A stretch of DNA of 64,000 nucleotides, taken from Actinomycetospora straminea (lineage in GTDB: Bacteria; Actinomycetota; Actinomycetes; Mycobacteriales; Pseudonocardiaceae). A program made the translations under genes and the position numbers. Below the pieces are notes generated by a model that worked only from the letters and a program-made list of their open reading frames with translations, had not been told where the DNA came from and searched no databases. Position 1 is the stretch's first letter. Each line of letters begins with the position of its first letter. Positions 42,795 through 51,432 of the stretch are shown piece by piece. The stretch is taken from NCBI RefSeq assembly GCF_028737255.1, contig NZ_JAQZAN010000015.1, positions 62,001 to 126,000 of the forward strand, read 5' to 3'.

Positions 42795-44170
42795 CGTCCG
42801 GCGGCCAGTCCGGCGAGGGCGTCGAGCACGCCGCGGTGGAACGTGGGGTAGGCGTAGTGCATCCGTCGCAGGTCCTCGACCGGGACACCGGCGTGCACCG
42901 CGAGCGTGAGCATCGAGAGCACCTCGCCGCCGACCGGGCCGGCGGCGGTGGCGCCGACGAGCACCCCGGTCGCGCGGTCGGCCACCAGCTTGACCAGCCC
43001 GGCGTTGCCCGGGCCGTGGATGAAGCCCCGGGAGGACGCCGCGACCGGCGCGACGCCGGTGGCCACGTCCACGCCGCGGGCGCGGGCTGCCGCTTCCGAC
43101 AGCCCCACCGAGCCGACCTCGGGGTCGGTGAACGTCACCCGGGCGAGCGCGGCGTAGTCGGCTCCCGTTCCCGGCCGGGCGAGGATGTCCGCCGCGGCGA
43201 CCTCGGCCTGGTAGACCGCGAGGTGGGTGAAGGCACCGACACCGGTGACGTCGCCGATCGCCCACAGCCCGTCCGCTGCCCGGAGCTGCTCGTCGACCGG
43301 CACGGCGCGGCCCCGGGGGTCGATGTCGTAGTGCTCCAGACCGAGGCCGTCGAGGGCGGGCCGCCGCCCGACCGCCACCAGCAGACGAGTCCCGTCGGCT
43401 CGAGAGCCGTCGTCGAGGTCCACCACCGGCCCGTCGGCGCCGTCGGTGACCCGGACCGCCCGGCGCCCGAGCCGGAGGTCCACGCCGTCCGCGCGCAGCA
43501 CCTCCGCCAGGAGATCGCCCACCTCCGGCTCCTCCGCGGGCAGCACGTGCTCGGCGGCCTCGACGACGGTGACCGACGAACCGAACCGGGCGAACGCCTG
43601 GGCGAGCTCGAGGCCGATGGCGCCGCCGCCGAGGACGACCAGCGAGGGCGGGACCACCTCGGCGGCGATCGCCTCCCGATTGGTCCAGGACGCGACCGTG
43701 TCCAGGCCCGGGATCGGCGGCGTGGCCGGTCGGGAGCCGGTCGCGAGGACCACCCCGCGCCCCGCGGCGAACACCTGGTCGCCCACGCGGACCCGTCCCG
43801 GCGCCTCGATGCGGGCGGATCCGCGGACGAACTGCCCACCGAGCTTCTCGAACCGCTCGACCGCGATCGTGTCGTCCCAACCGTCGGTGGCCTCGGCCCG
43901 GATCCGGCGGGCGACCGGGGCGACGTCGGGCCGCACGGTGGCGCTGCCGGCGAGCTGGTCGACCCGGCGCGCCTCGGACACCGTGCCCGCGGCCCGGACG
44001 ATCATCTTGCTGGGGACGCAACCCCAGTACGGGCACTCACCGCCGACGAGCTCCCGCTCGATCCCCACAACGCCCAGCCCGGCCTCGAGCAGCCGGCTCG
44101 CCGCGGTCTCCCCGCCCGGCCCCAGGCCGATCACCACGACGTCGGTGTGCTGTGTCTCGTGCTCCGTCAC
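42791..44170 (-). CDS. MerA-like pyridine nucleotide-disulfide oxidoreductase
   Basis: The 459-residue flavoprotein has FAD site VVIGLGPGGETAAS, the redox-active GGECPYWGCVPSK (C-x4-C), the NAD(P) site VVLGGGAIGLEL and the GDVTGVGAFTHLA FAD-end motif. The C-terminal base region is YAYPTFHRG instead of the HPT...E pair of lipoamide dehydrogenase, so the disulfide substrate is not lipoamide or glutathione in the usual way. It is the first gene of the operon and overlaps the antiporter gene by four bases. Confidence 0.9.
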   Translation of the reverse strand: MTEHETQHTDVVVIGLGPGGETAASRLLEAGLGVVGIERELVGGECPYWGCVPSKMIVRAAGTVSEARRVDQLAGSATVRPDVAPVARRIRAEATDGWDDTIAVERFEKLGGQFVRGSARIEAPGRVRVGDQVFAAGRGVVLATGSRPATPPIPGLDTVASWTNREAIAAEVVPPSLVVLGGGAIGLELAQAFARFGSSVTVVEAAEHVLPAEEPEVGDLLAEVLRADGVDLRLGRRAVRVTDGADGPVVDLDDGSRADGTRLLVAVGRRPALDGLGLEHYDIDPRGRAVPVDEQLRAADGLWAIGDVTGVGAFTHLAVYQAEVAAADILARPGTGADYAALARVTFTDPEVGSVGLSEAAARARGVDVATGVAPVAASSRGFIHGPGNAGLVKLVADRATGVLVGATAAGPVGGEVLSMLTLAVHAGVPVEDLRRMHYAYPTFHRGVLDALAGLAAGR

Positions 44171-44249
44171 GATCGTGCAGACCGCGGACCGCCCCGGGCG
44201 TTACGGCTCGGCCGGCGCAACGATCGGGTCAGGTCGGAGACTGGGGTCC

Positions 44250-44450
44250 ATGGACGGCCTCAGCTGCACCCGCGTGCTCGCGGGTCTCGAGCAAGGGTGG
44301 CCCCCCGACGAGCACGACCTGGTCGTCGACCACCTCGCGGCCTGCTCGTCGTGTGCCGAGCGCGCCGGCGAGGACGCGGGACCGCTCGACGAGGGACTGG
44401 AGCGGCGGCTGCTCGAGTTCTTCCGCTGCTGGCGGGGCGGTGCGTCCTGA
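44250..44450 (+). CDS. Small orphan zinc-finger protein with H-x3-C-x2-C motif
   Basis: The 66-residue product has VVDHLAACSSCAERAG, an H-x3-C-x2-C motif as in zinc-dependent anti-sigma factors (ZAS). It has no membrane segment and no adjacent sigma factor gene; the nearest sigma gene is at 50716. GGAG lies ten bases before the ATG at 44250. It is divergent from the antiporter operon. Coding is likely but not certain. Confidence 0.55.
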   Translation: MDGLSCTRVLAGLEQGWPPDEHDLVVDHLAACSSCAERAGEDAGPLDEGLERRLLEFFRCWRGGAS

Positions 44451-44477
44451 CCGGAGCTCGGTCGGCCGTCCGGCCGT

Positions 44478-45956
44478 CTACGCCACGACGCCCGGCGGTC
44501 CACCGGACACGTCCCGGCTGCGGGCGAGCCCCCGGGCGATCCGGTCGACCCGACCGGGCAGCAGCAGCACGAGCGCGCCCACGACGAGCCACCCCACGAC
44601 GACGAGGGGGCCTGCGTCGCCCGACGAGGCGACCGAGGCGATCTCGAGCCCGAGCACGGTGCCGGCGGCCAGCGCCCCGAGCACGGGCCACGCGACCGCC
44701 GCACGGCGCCCGGCCCGCCACCGCAGACGGGCCGCCGCCAGGTCGGTGACCACGTACATCACCAGCAGGCTTAGCACTCCGAGGGTCGCCAGGCTGAAGA
44801 ACGTGCGGGACGGCGAGGCACCGGCCAGGCGGAAGCCGGCGAGCAGCGCCAGCGACATCGCCAGCTCGACGGCCACGGGGGCGAGGGGAGTGCCGGAGGC
44901 GGCGACCGAGGCGAGGCGGCCGGGCAGGACGCGGTCGCGGGCCAGCGCGAACAGCAGCCGCGTCCCCACCACGACGCACCCCAGCCCGGCGCCCACGGCG
45001 CTGATCACGGCCACGAGATCCAGGACGACGGCCATCGGGGTCCCGACGTAGCGGCCCGCGAGGTCGTCGAGCGGCGCCGACGACCCGGCGAACGCCGCGA
45101 CGCCGGCCGGGTCGGTGCCGAACCCGAGGCTCTGGGCGACCATGCACGCGGCGTAGAAGACCGCGCCGAGCCCGATCGCGACGAGCATGGCGCGCGGGAC
45201 CGTGCGGCGGGGGGCGCGGGCCTCCTCCCCGAGCGACCCGGCGGACTCGAAGCCCGCGAACGCGAGGAAGCCCCCGGTGACCGCGGCCGCGGCGGTGATC
45301 GCGGTGGTCCCCTCGGGGAGCCGCAGGACGGCCTCGGCGGCCCGGGGTCCGCCGGGCGCGGTGCCGGCACCGAGGCGCCAGAAGACGACCAGCATCAGCA
45401 CCAGGATCAACAGCACCGCCACGACCTCGACGATCGCGAGGGACCAGGTCGTGGGTCGGATCCCGCCGATCGCCAGCAGCCCGACCACCGCCCACCCCGC
45501 GAGCGCGAGGACGAACCAGTCCAGGCCCGGGGCCAGGCCGGTGGTCTGCAGCACCGCCTGGGCGAACACCGCGATCCCGGACAGCGACACCGCGGGGAAG
45601 ACGAGGTAGGTACCGAGCATCGCCCAGCCGGCCAGGAAGCCGGTCCGGGGGCCCACCGCCCCGCCGACGAAGCCGTAGACCGACCCGGCGTGGCTGAACT
45701 CCCCGGACAGCGCCACGAAACCGGAGCTCACCAGCAGCACGAGCACGGCCGCGAGGACGAACGCCAGCGGTGCGGCCGAACCGACCAGCTCGGCCGCACC
45801 CGGACCCGTGATCGACATGGCGAGGGTGGGGGCCATGACACCCACCGAGAGCGCGGCCGGGCCCCAGAACCCGAGCACGCGCCGCAGTCCGCGGCGTGGA
45901 CCGTTCGGGGTACCAGGCGTCTCATCGGGCTCCATGACGACGGGTGTCTTCGTCAT
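44478..45956 (-). CDS. APC-family amino acid permease
   Basis: The 492-residue product has 12 membrane helices and the APC hallmarks: VLGFWGPAALSVGVMAPTLA at the first helix and GGFLAFAGFESAGSLGEEAR in helix six. It takes up amino acids or amines with protons. ATG at 45956 was chosen; a second ATG seven codons in is possible. It is divergent from the glucoamylase-like gene. Confidence 0.9.
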   Translation of the reverse strand: MTKTPVVMEPDETPGTPNGPRRGLRRVLGFWGPAALSVGVMAPTLAMSITGPGAAELVGSAAPLAFVLAAVLVLLVSSGFVALSGEFSHAGSVYGFVGGAVGPRTGFLAGWAMLGTYLVFPAVSLSGIAVFAQAVLQTTGLAPGLDWFVLALAGWAVVGLLAIGGIRPTTWSLAIVEVVAVLLILVLMLVVFWRLGAGTAPGGPRAAEAVLRLPEGTTAITAAAAVTGGFLAFAGFESAGSLGEEARAPRRTVPRAMLVAIGLGAVFYAACMVAQSLGFGTDPAGVAAFAGSSAPLDDLAGRYVGTPMAVVLDLVAVISAVGAGLGCVVVGTRLLFALARDRVLPGRLASVAASGTPLAPVAVELAMSLALLAGFRLAGASPSRTFFSLATLGVLSLLVMYVVTDLAAARLRWRAGRRAAVAWPVLGALAAGTVLGLEIASVASSGDAGPLVVVGWLVVGALVLLLPGRVDRIARGLARSRDVSGGPPGVVA

Positions 45957-46099
45957 GGAGTCATAGTTCTGGGCGGGCCTGGGCCCGCTGTACCTCCGGT
46001 GGGGTGAACGACCGGCGCGGCTCCCACGGCGCCGGGAGGTGTAACGCCCGACGGGGACCACGGGTCTGCGGCACACCGCCCTCGACCCCGGGAGACGAC

Positions 46100-47959
46100 A
46101 TGAGCACCACGGCCATCGCCGACCACGCGTTGCTTTCCGACCGTCACAGCGCCGCGCTCGTGAGCCGGGCCGGTTCCGTGGACTGGTTGTGCTTCCCGCG
46201 CTTCGACAGCCCGTCGGTGTTCGGTCGCCTGCTCGACGACGTGGCCGGTCACCTCGAGGTCGCGCCGGCCGTCGCCGAGGACGCCACGACGAGCCGGCGG
46301 TACGTGGACGAGACCCTGGTGCTCGAGACGACGTGGGCGACCCCGGGCGGGACGCTCGTGCTCACCGACGCGCTCGCCACCGGCCCCAGCACGGACCCGC
46401 ACGCCCTGGGCAGTGCGGCGCCCCGGCTGCTGGTCCGGGCCGCCGAGTGCACGGCGGGCGACGTCGAGGTCGGGATCGAGTTCGTCCCCCGGCCCGAGTA
46501 CGGGTTGGTCGAGCCGCTGCTCGAGGGCGTGCCCGGCGGCGTCGTGGCCCGCGGCGGCGGCGACGTGCTGGTGCTCTCCTGCCCGGTCCCGCTGGCGGTG
46601 GCGAACGGGAGCGCCACCGGCGTGCTGCGCCTCCACGCCGGGGAGCGCGTGCTCCTGGGGCTGGCGCACCGCAGCACCTCGGAGGCCTTCCCCACGCCCT
46701 GGGGAGCCGCCGAGCTCGACACCGCCCTGCGCGACACCGTCGAGGCCTGGCGCACGTGGTCCCGGGCCCACCAGAGCTACCAGGGACCGTGGCGTGAGCT
46801 GGTCCACCACAGCGGACGCGTGCTGCAGGCGCTGACCTACCAGCCCACGGGCGCGGTGGTGGCGGCCGCGACGACCTCGTTGCCCGAAGGCGTCGGCGGC
46901 GAGCGCAACTGGGACTACCGCTACACCTGGGTGCGCGACGCGTGCTTCACCCTCGAGGCACTGTGGGTGGCGGCCTGTCCCGACGAGGCGCACCAGTTCT
47001 TCGACTACCTCGCCGTGAGCGCGGCCGCGTCGGTGCGCGGGCGTGACGCCGACCTCCAGATCATGTTCGGCATCGGCGGCGAGCACGACCTGACCGAGCG
47101 GACCCTGGACCACCTCGCGGGCTGGCGCGACTCGCGCCCGGTCCGGGTGGGCAACGGGGCCTGGAGCCAGCGGCAGATCGACGTCTACGGCGAGCTGCTC
47201 GGCGCCGCACACCAGCTCTTCGACCAGCTCAACCCGGACCACCCCGGCGCCGGGGCCTGGCGGGAGTTCCTCGTGGCGTGCGCGGACACCGCGGCACGGC
47301 GCTGGCGCGAGACCGACCAGGGCATCTGGGAGGTCCGGGGCGAACCCCGGCACTTCCTGTACTCCAAGCTCATGTGCTGGGTCGCGCTGGACCGGGCCAT
47401 CGCCCTGGCCGAGCCGTTGCGCGCGGACGCGAAGGTCGAGGGCTGGCGCGCCGCCGCCGCCGAGATCCGCGAGGCCGTCCTGACGCAGGGTTGGAGCGAC
47501 ACCGCGAAGTCGTTCACCCAGTCGTTCGGCTCGCTCGACCTGGACGCGAGCAACCTGATGATGCCCATCGTCGGGTTCCTGCCGGCCGACGATCCACGGA
47601 TGCTGGCCACCATCGACGCCGTCGCCGACCGGCTCACCGACGAGCGCGGCCTCGTCTACCGCTATCGCACCGAGGGCGGCGTCGACGGGCTCGCCGGCGA
47701 GGAGGGCACCTTCCTGCTGTGCACGTTCTGGCTCGCCCGGGCGCTGGCCGAGGCCGACCAGGTCGACCGGGCTCGTGCGGTCTTCGACCGCGCGGCGACC
47801 TACGTCAACGACGTGGGCCTGCTCGCCGAGGAGGTCGACGAGTCCACCGGCGAGCTGCTCGGGAACTTCCCGCAGGCCTTCAGCCACATCGGGCTCGTCA
47901 ACGCCGCCTGGGCGATCTCGGAGGCCGAGCAGCGGGTCGCGTCCGGCGCACCGAGGTGA
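46100..47959 (+). CDS. Glycoside hydrolase family 15 (glucoamylase/trehalase-like)
   Basis: The 619-residue product has the GH15 build: an N-terminal beta-sandwich (SVDWLCFPRFDSPSVFGRLL) and an (alpha/alpha)6 barrel with ERNWDYRYTWVRDACF, the catalytic general acid in GIWEVRGEPRHFLYSK and the base in GLAGEEGTFLLCTFW. Actinobacterial relatives hydrolyse trehalose or alpha-glucans in the cytoplasm. ATG at 46100 has GGAGAC before it. The MalT-like regulator follows on the same strand, which fits sugar control. Confidence 0.92.
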   Translation: MSTTAIADHALLSDRHSAALVSRAGSVDWLCFPRFDSPSVFGRLLDDVAGHLEVAPAVAEDATTSRRYVDETLVLETTWATPGGTLVLTDALATGPSTDPHALGSAAPRLLVRAAECTAGDVEVGIEFVPRPEYGLVEPLLEGVPGGVVARGGGDVLVLSCPVPLAVANGSATGVLRLHAGERVLLGLAHRSTSEAFPTPWGAAELDTALRDTVEAWRTWSRAHQSYQGPWRELVHHSGRVLQALTYQPTGAVVAAATTSLPEGVGGERNWDYRYTWVRDACFTLEALWVAACPDEAHQFFDYLAVSAAASVRGRDADLQIMFGIGGEHDLTERTLDHLAGWRDSRPVRVGNGAWSQRQIDVYGELLGAAHQLFDQLNPDHPGAGAWREFLVACADTAARRWRETDQGIWEVRGEPRHFLYSKLMCWVALDRAIALAEPLRADAKVEGWRAAAAEIREAVLTQGWSDTAKSFTQSFGSLDLDASNLMMPIVGFLPADDPRMLATIDAVADRLTDERGLVYRYRTEGGVDGLAGEEGTFLLCTFWLARALAEADQVDRARAVFDRAATYVNDVGLLAEEVDESTGELLGNFPQAFSHIGLVNAAWAISEAEQRVASGAPR

Positions 47960-48034
47960 TCGTGCCCCGATGGGCCACGGTCGTTCGGGTACGAGGGCCC
48001 GGGCACATCGTTCCTTCCGGGCCGGCCACCCCCG

Positions 48035-50299
48035 GTGCACCCTGAGGGCGTGCGGGACGACCAGGCACCGGAGGTGGCGGCGCCGGGCCAGGCCGAGGTG
48101 CTCGGTGACACCTGGCTGCTCGCGACCAAGCTGCGCGTCCCGCGGCGTCGTTCCCTGGTCCACCGTCCCCGCCTCGTCCGCCTCCTGGACGAGGTCGCGG
48201 ACCACACGCTGACGCTGCTCGTCGCCCCGCCCGGCTGGGGCAAGACCTCCCTGCTCAGCGACTGGTGCCACGCCGGCGACGGTCGGGCCGTCGCCTGGTT
48301 GTCCCTCGACCGTGAGGAGGGCGATCCCCACCGCTTCTGGCACTACGTCGTGGCCGCGCTGCGCACGGTCGTGCCCGGGCTCGGCGAGCAGGCGCTGCAG
48401 GCCCTCGGGACACGCCAGGCGCTCACCGAGGCGGTGCTGCCGTCGCTGATCAACGAGCTGGTCACCGTCGACGAGCCCGTGGTGCTCGTCCTCGACGACT
48501 ACCACGTGGTGACCAACACGGAGGTCCACGACGCCGTCGCGTACCTCCTTCGCCGGGCGGCCCCGGGCCTGCGGCTGGTCGTCGCGACGCGCAGCGACCC
48601 GCCCCTGCCCACCGGCCGGCTCCGGGCCGCGGGCGAGCTCGTCGAGATCCGCGCCGCGGAGCTGGCGTTCACCGGGGCGGAGGCCGGCGAGCTCCTCAAC
48701 CGCGAGCTGGCCCTCGACCTCGGCGAGGAGGACGTGGCGCGCCTGGGCCGGCGCACCGAGGGGTGGGCGGCCGGGTTGTACCTCGCCGGCCTGTCGATGC
48801 AGGGACGTGACGACCGCGCCGCCTCCGTCGCGGCCTTCGCCGGGACCGACCGGTACGTCCTGGACTACCTGGGCCCGGAACTCCTCGCCGGCCAGCCCGA
48901 GGACCTGCGCCGCTTCCTGACCCAGACCTCGATCCTCTCCCGGATGACGCCCGACCTCTGCGCCGCGGTCACGGGCCGCGCCGACAGCGCCGCCGTGCTC
49001 ACGCACCTCGAGCGGACCAACGGCTTCCTCGTGGCGCTCGACGACCGGCAGGAGTGGTTCCGCTACCACCGGCTCTTCGGCGACCTGCTGCGCCACGAGC
49101 TGGGCCTCGCCGAGCCCGAGCGCATCCCGGACCTCCACCGGCGGGCGGCCCGCTGGCTGCGGGAGTCGGGGGACGTGCCGGAGGCCATCGAGCACTTCCT
49201 CGCCGGCGGCGACGGCGACGGCGCCGCGGAGCTCGTCCTCGCGCACTGGACGCCGTACTTCAACGCGGGCCATCTGCGGACCGTCGAGCGCTGGCTCGAG
49301 ATGCTGCCGTCCGAGCGAGTGGAACGGGACGCCGGCTTGTGCCTGGCGAGGACCTGGGTGCTGCTCGACCAGGGTCGCCTCGACGTCGCGAGCGCCTGGG
49401 TCATGCGGGCCGAGCAGGCCGCCACCGGTCCCGACACCGCCCGCGACGCCGCGCTGGCCCGCGCCGTGCACCGCTTCAAGATCGGGGACGTCGGCGCGTG
49501 CCACGCCGCCGCCCGCCGGGTGCTCGAGCTCGGGTCCGGGGACGGGTTCGGCGACACCGTGGCCCGCTGCATCCTCGGTGTCGGTCTGTTTTGGCGGGGC
49601 GACGCCGTGGCGGCGGTCAGGACGCTCACCGAGGCGGTGCGGTCGGCCCGCGGCGCCGACAACCAGCTCGCCGAGATCTACGCCCTGGGCTACCTCGCCG
49701 TGGCGCACCTGCACGCCGGCGCCCTCACCGAGGGTCGGCGCGTCGCCGACGTCGCCATGGCGAAGGTCGTCGAGCCCGCGGTTTCCGAGCACTTCGTCGC
49801 GGCCTTGCCGCACACGGCGCACGCCGCCCTGCTCTCGGCGAGCGGGCAGCTCGACCGAGCAGAGCCGGCCGCGGACCGCGCGGTCGGCCTCGCGCGTCGC
49901 GGCGCCGGCCGTCTCGAGATCGGGCTGGCCCTGGCCCACCAGGCCCAGATCCGGATCGCCCTCGGGCAGGACGGCACCGCGGCCCTCGACGACGCGCGCC
50001 AGGTCGTCCAGGGGTGCCCGGACCCCGGGTGGCTCCCCGAGCGCCTCGCGGGCCTCCGGCGGTCCCTGCGCGCCGCGGCTCCGCGGCCGGTGGCGGGTGA
50101 CGGCACCTCGTCGTTGAGCGAGCGCGAGGCGGCGCTGCTCCCGCTGCTCGCCGGGACGCTCTCCCTGCGCGAGATCGGCGCCGTCCTGCACGTCTCGGTG
50201 AACACCGTCAAGACGCACAGCCGCGTGCTGTACCGCAAGCTCGACGTCACCTCCCGCGACGACGCCGTCCACCGTGCTCGTCAGCTCGGGCTGCTGTGA
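48035..50299 (+). CDS. MalT-like LuxR regulator with ATPase domain
   Basis: The 754-residue product has a P-loop NTPase (LLVAPPGWGKTSLLSDWC; Walker B VVLVLDDYHVV), a MalT-type helical domain and tetratricopeptide region, and a C-terminal LuxR helix-turn-helix (LSEREAALLPLLAGTLSLRE, VNTVKTHSRVLYRKL). It should activate sugar-related or secondary genes when bound to ATP and an inducer. GTG 48035 is the outermost start; GTG 48050 is equally possible. Confidence 0.88.
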   Translation: MHPEGVRDDQAPEVAAPGQAEVLGDTWLLATKLRVPRRRSLVHRPRLVRLLDEVADHTLTLLVAPPGWGKTSLLSDWCHAGDGRAVAWLSLDREEGDPHRFWHYVVAALRTVVPGLGEQALQALGTRQALTEAVLPSLINELVTVDEPVVLVLDDYHVVTNTEVHDAVAYLLRRAAPGLRLVVATRSDPPLPTGRLRAAGELVEIRAAELAFTGAEAGELLNRELALDLGEEDVARLGRRTEGWAAGLYLAGLSMQGRDDRAASVAAFAGTDRYVLDYLGPELLAGQPEDLRRFLTQTSILSRMTPDLCAAVTGRADSAAVLTHLERTNGFLVALDDRQEWFRYHRLFGDLLRHELGLAEPERIPDLHRRAARWLRESGDVPEAIEHFLAGGDGDGAAELVLAHWTPYFNAGHLRTVERWLEMLPSERVERDAGLCLARTWVLLDQGRLDVASAWVMRAEQAATGPDTARDAALARAVHRFKIGDVGACHAAARRVLELGSGDGFGDTVARCILGVGLFWRGDAVAAVRTLTEAVRSARGADNQLAEIYALGYLAVAHLHAGALTEGRRVADVAMAKVVEPAVSEHFVAALPHTAHAALLSASGQLDRAEPAADRAVGLARRGAGRLEIGLALAHQAQIRIALGQDGTAALDDARQVVQGCPDPGWLPERLAGLRRSLRAAAPRPVAGDGTSSLSEREAALLPLLAGTLSLREIGAVLHVSVNTVKTHSRVLYRKLDVTSRDDAVHRARQLGLL

Positions 50300-50517
50300 G
50301 CGCGGTGCGTGGCGGGCGGCTCGACCTCGACCCCGGTCAGCTCGAGTCCCAGATCCCGCAGCCTGTCGATCACTCCGTACACGGCGGACGCGTCCGGTAG
50401 CTCCCCGATCAGCACACGGCCGCCGCCGCCCGGGTCCAGGCAGACCCCATCGATGGCGGACGCGAAGCGAGCACTCAAGCGCTCGCGGACGCGGAACCTG
50501 ACGACGGTCGCCACCAT
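50281..50517 (-). CDS. Small protein of unknown function preceded by tandem SD-ATG repeats
   Basis: The 78-residue product (MVATVVRFRVRERL start) ends ELTGVEVEPPATHRAHSSPS. It resembles a single alpha/beta domain; no family was recognised. The ATG at 50517 is the last of four ATGs, each inside a 10-base GGGGAGGCAT unit on the minus strand, so ribosome sites and starts are repeated. The one at 50547 is also in frame and would add ten residues. It overlaps the MalT-like gene by 19 bases, tail to tail. Confidence 0.65.
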   Translation of the reverse strand: MVATVVRFRVRERLSARFASAIDGVCLDPGGGGRVLIGELPDASAVYGVIDRLRDLGLELTGVEVEPPATHRAHSSPS

Positions 50518-50555
50518 GCCTCCCCATGCCTCCCCATGCCTCCCCATGCCTCCCC
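50516..50555. repeat. Four tandem copies of a 10-bp ribosome-site/start unit
   Basis: ATGCCTCCCC is repeated four times in perfect tandem on the plus strand; on the minus strand each copy is GGGGAGGCAT, a Shine-Dalgarno directly joined to a start codon. Ten is not a multiple of three, so successive ATGs lie in three frames and only 50517 and 50547 agree with the gene. Copy number changes by slippage would alter which ATG is used. Confidence 0.9.
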
Positions 50556-50620
50556 GCGGTCCGCTGCCCGACGAAACTCAGTGTGCTCGTGGGGTGACGA
50601 ATCGACGCTCACCCTGCCCG

Positions 50621-50636
50621 GGTTCACCCGGGTGAA
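50621..50636. promoter_or_regulatory. Perfect 16-bp palindrome before the ECF sigma gene
   Basis: GTTCACCCGGGTGAAC reads identically on both strands. It lies 80 bases upstream of the sigma factor start and about 65 bases upstream of the repeat region of the small minus-strand gene, so a bound dimer could control both divergent genes. Confidence 0.55.
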
Positions 50637-50715
50637 CAGGTCGCTCGGTGCTGACCGACCTCGTGCCTCGGCGGGAGCGTGGCCTCCGGAACAACGCCCG
50701 TCCCCGGAGGTCAGG

Positions 50716-51345
50716 ATGCCCGCCGCCACGACCTGCGTCGCACCGACCGAGCGCGCGCCCGACGCGGATGCCGAGCTCCTCGAGTCGTTGCGGGCTCGGC
50801 AGGAGGCCGCCTACGTCACTCTCGTCCGCCGCTACACCCCGTTGATGCTCCGCCTGGCGCGGCCCTACCTGCCCAACCAGGCGGTGACCGAGGAGGTCGT
50901 CCAGGACACCTGGTGCTCGGTGCTCACCGGCATCGACGCCTTCGAAGGACGGTCGTCGTTCAAGACCTGGCTCCTGCGCATCCTGCTGAACACCGCCCGC
51001 AGCCGCGGACAGCGCGAGCACCGCACTCTCGCCTGGGACTGCGTGCCCGGCGAGGCGGCAGCCTGGGAGTCCCTGCTCGAGCCCGTGACGGTCACCCCGG
51101 AGGCGTGGGTCGTCGAGGCGGAGACGTTCTCCGCGGTCGGCGACGCGCTCGAGCTCCTGCCGTCACGACAGCGCGCGGTGTTCGTCCTGCGCGACCTGGA
51201 CGGGTGCAGCGCCTCCGAGGTCTGCGCGCGGCTCGGCATCACGGCGGGCAACCAGCGGGTCCTCCTCCACCGCGCCCGGGCCCACCTGCGTGCCGCGTTG
51301 CCCGCCTCGACCCTGGCGGTGAGCCGCGTGGGGTTCCCCCGCTAG
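50716..51345 (+). CDS. ECF-type RNA polymerase sigma factor
   Basis: The 209-residue protein has sigma region 2 (YVTLVRRYTPLMLRLARPYL, EEVVQDTWCSVLTGIDAFEG, SSFKTWLLRILLNTARSRGQ) and region 4.2 (LPSRQRAVFVLRDLDGCSAS, VCARLGITAGNQRVLLHRAR). No anti-sigma gene follows directly; the zinc-finger protein at 44250 or the membrane protein at 51433 could not be linked to it. ATG at 50716 with CGGAGG seven bases upstream. Confidence 0.9.
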   Translation: MPAATTCVAPTERAPDADAELLESLRARQEAAYVTLVRRYTPLMLRLARPYLPNQAVTEEVVQDTWCSVLTGIDAFEGRSSFKTWLLRILLNTARSRGQREHRTLAWDCVPGEAAAWESLLEPVTVTPEAWVVEAETFSAVGDALELLPSRQRAVFVLRDLDGCSASEVCARLGITAGNQRVLLHRARAHLRAALPASTLAVSRVGFPR

Positions 51346-51432
51346 CTCGGAGACCGAACGATGCGGCTGTGGGCGGTGACGGGGCCGGACAGCTGAACGG
51401 CGGCCAACCCTGCCGCTCGGGCAACGGGTCCT

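Noticed and set aside
45953-50527. 1524-codon minus-strand open frame
   Set aside because: It is the antisense of the GH15 and MalT-like genes; no family motifs.
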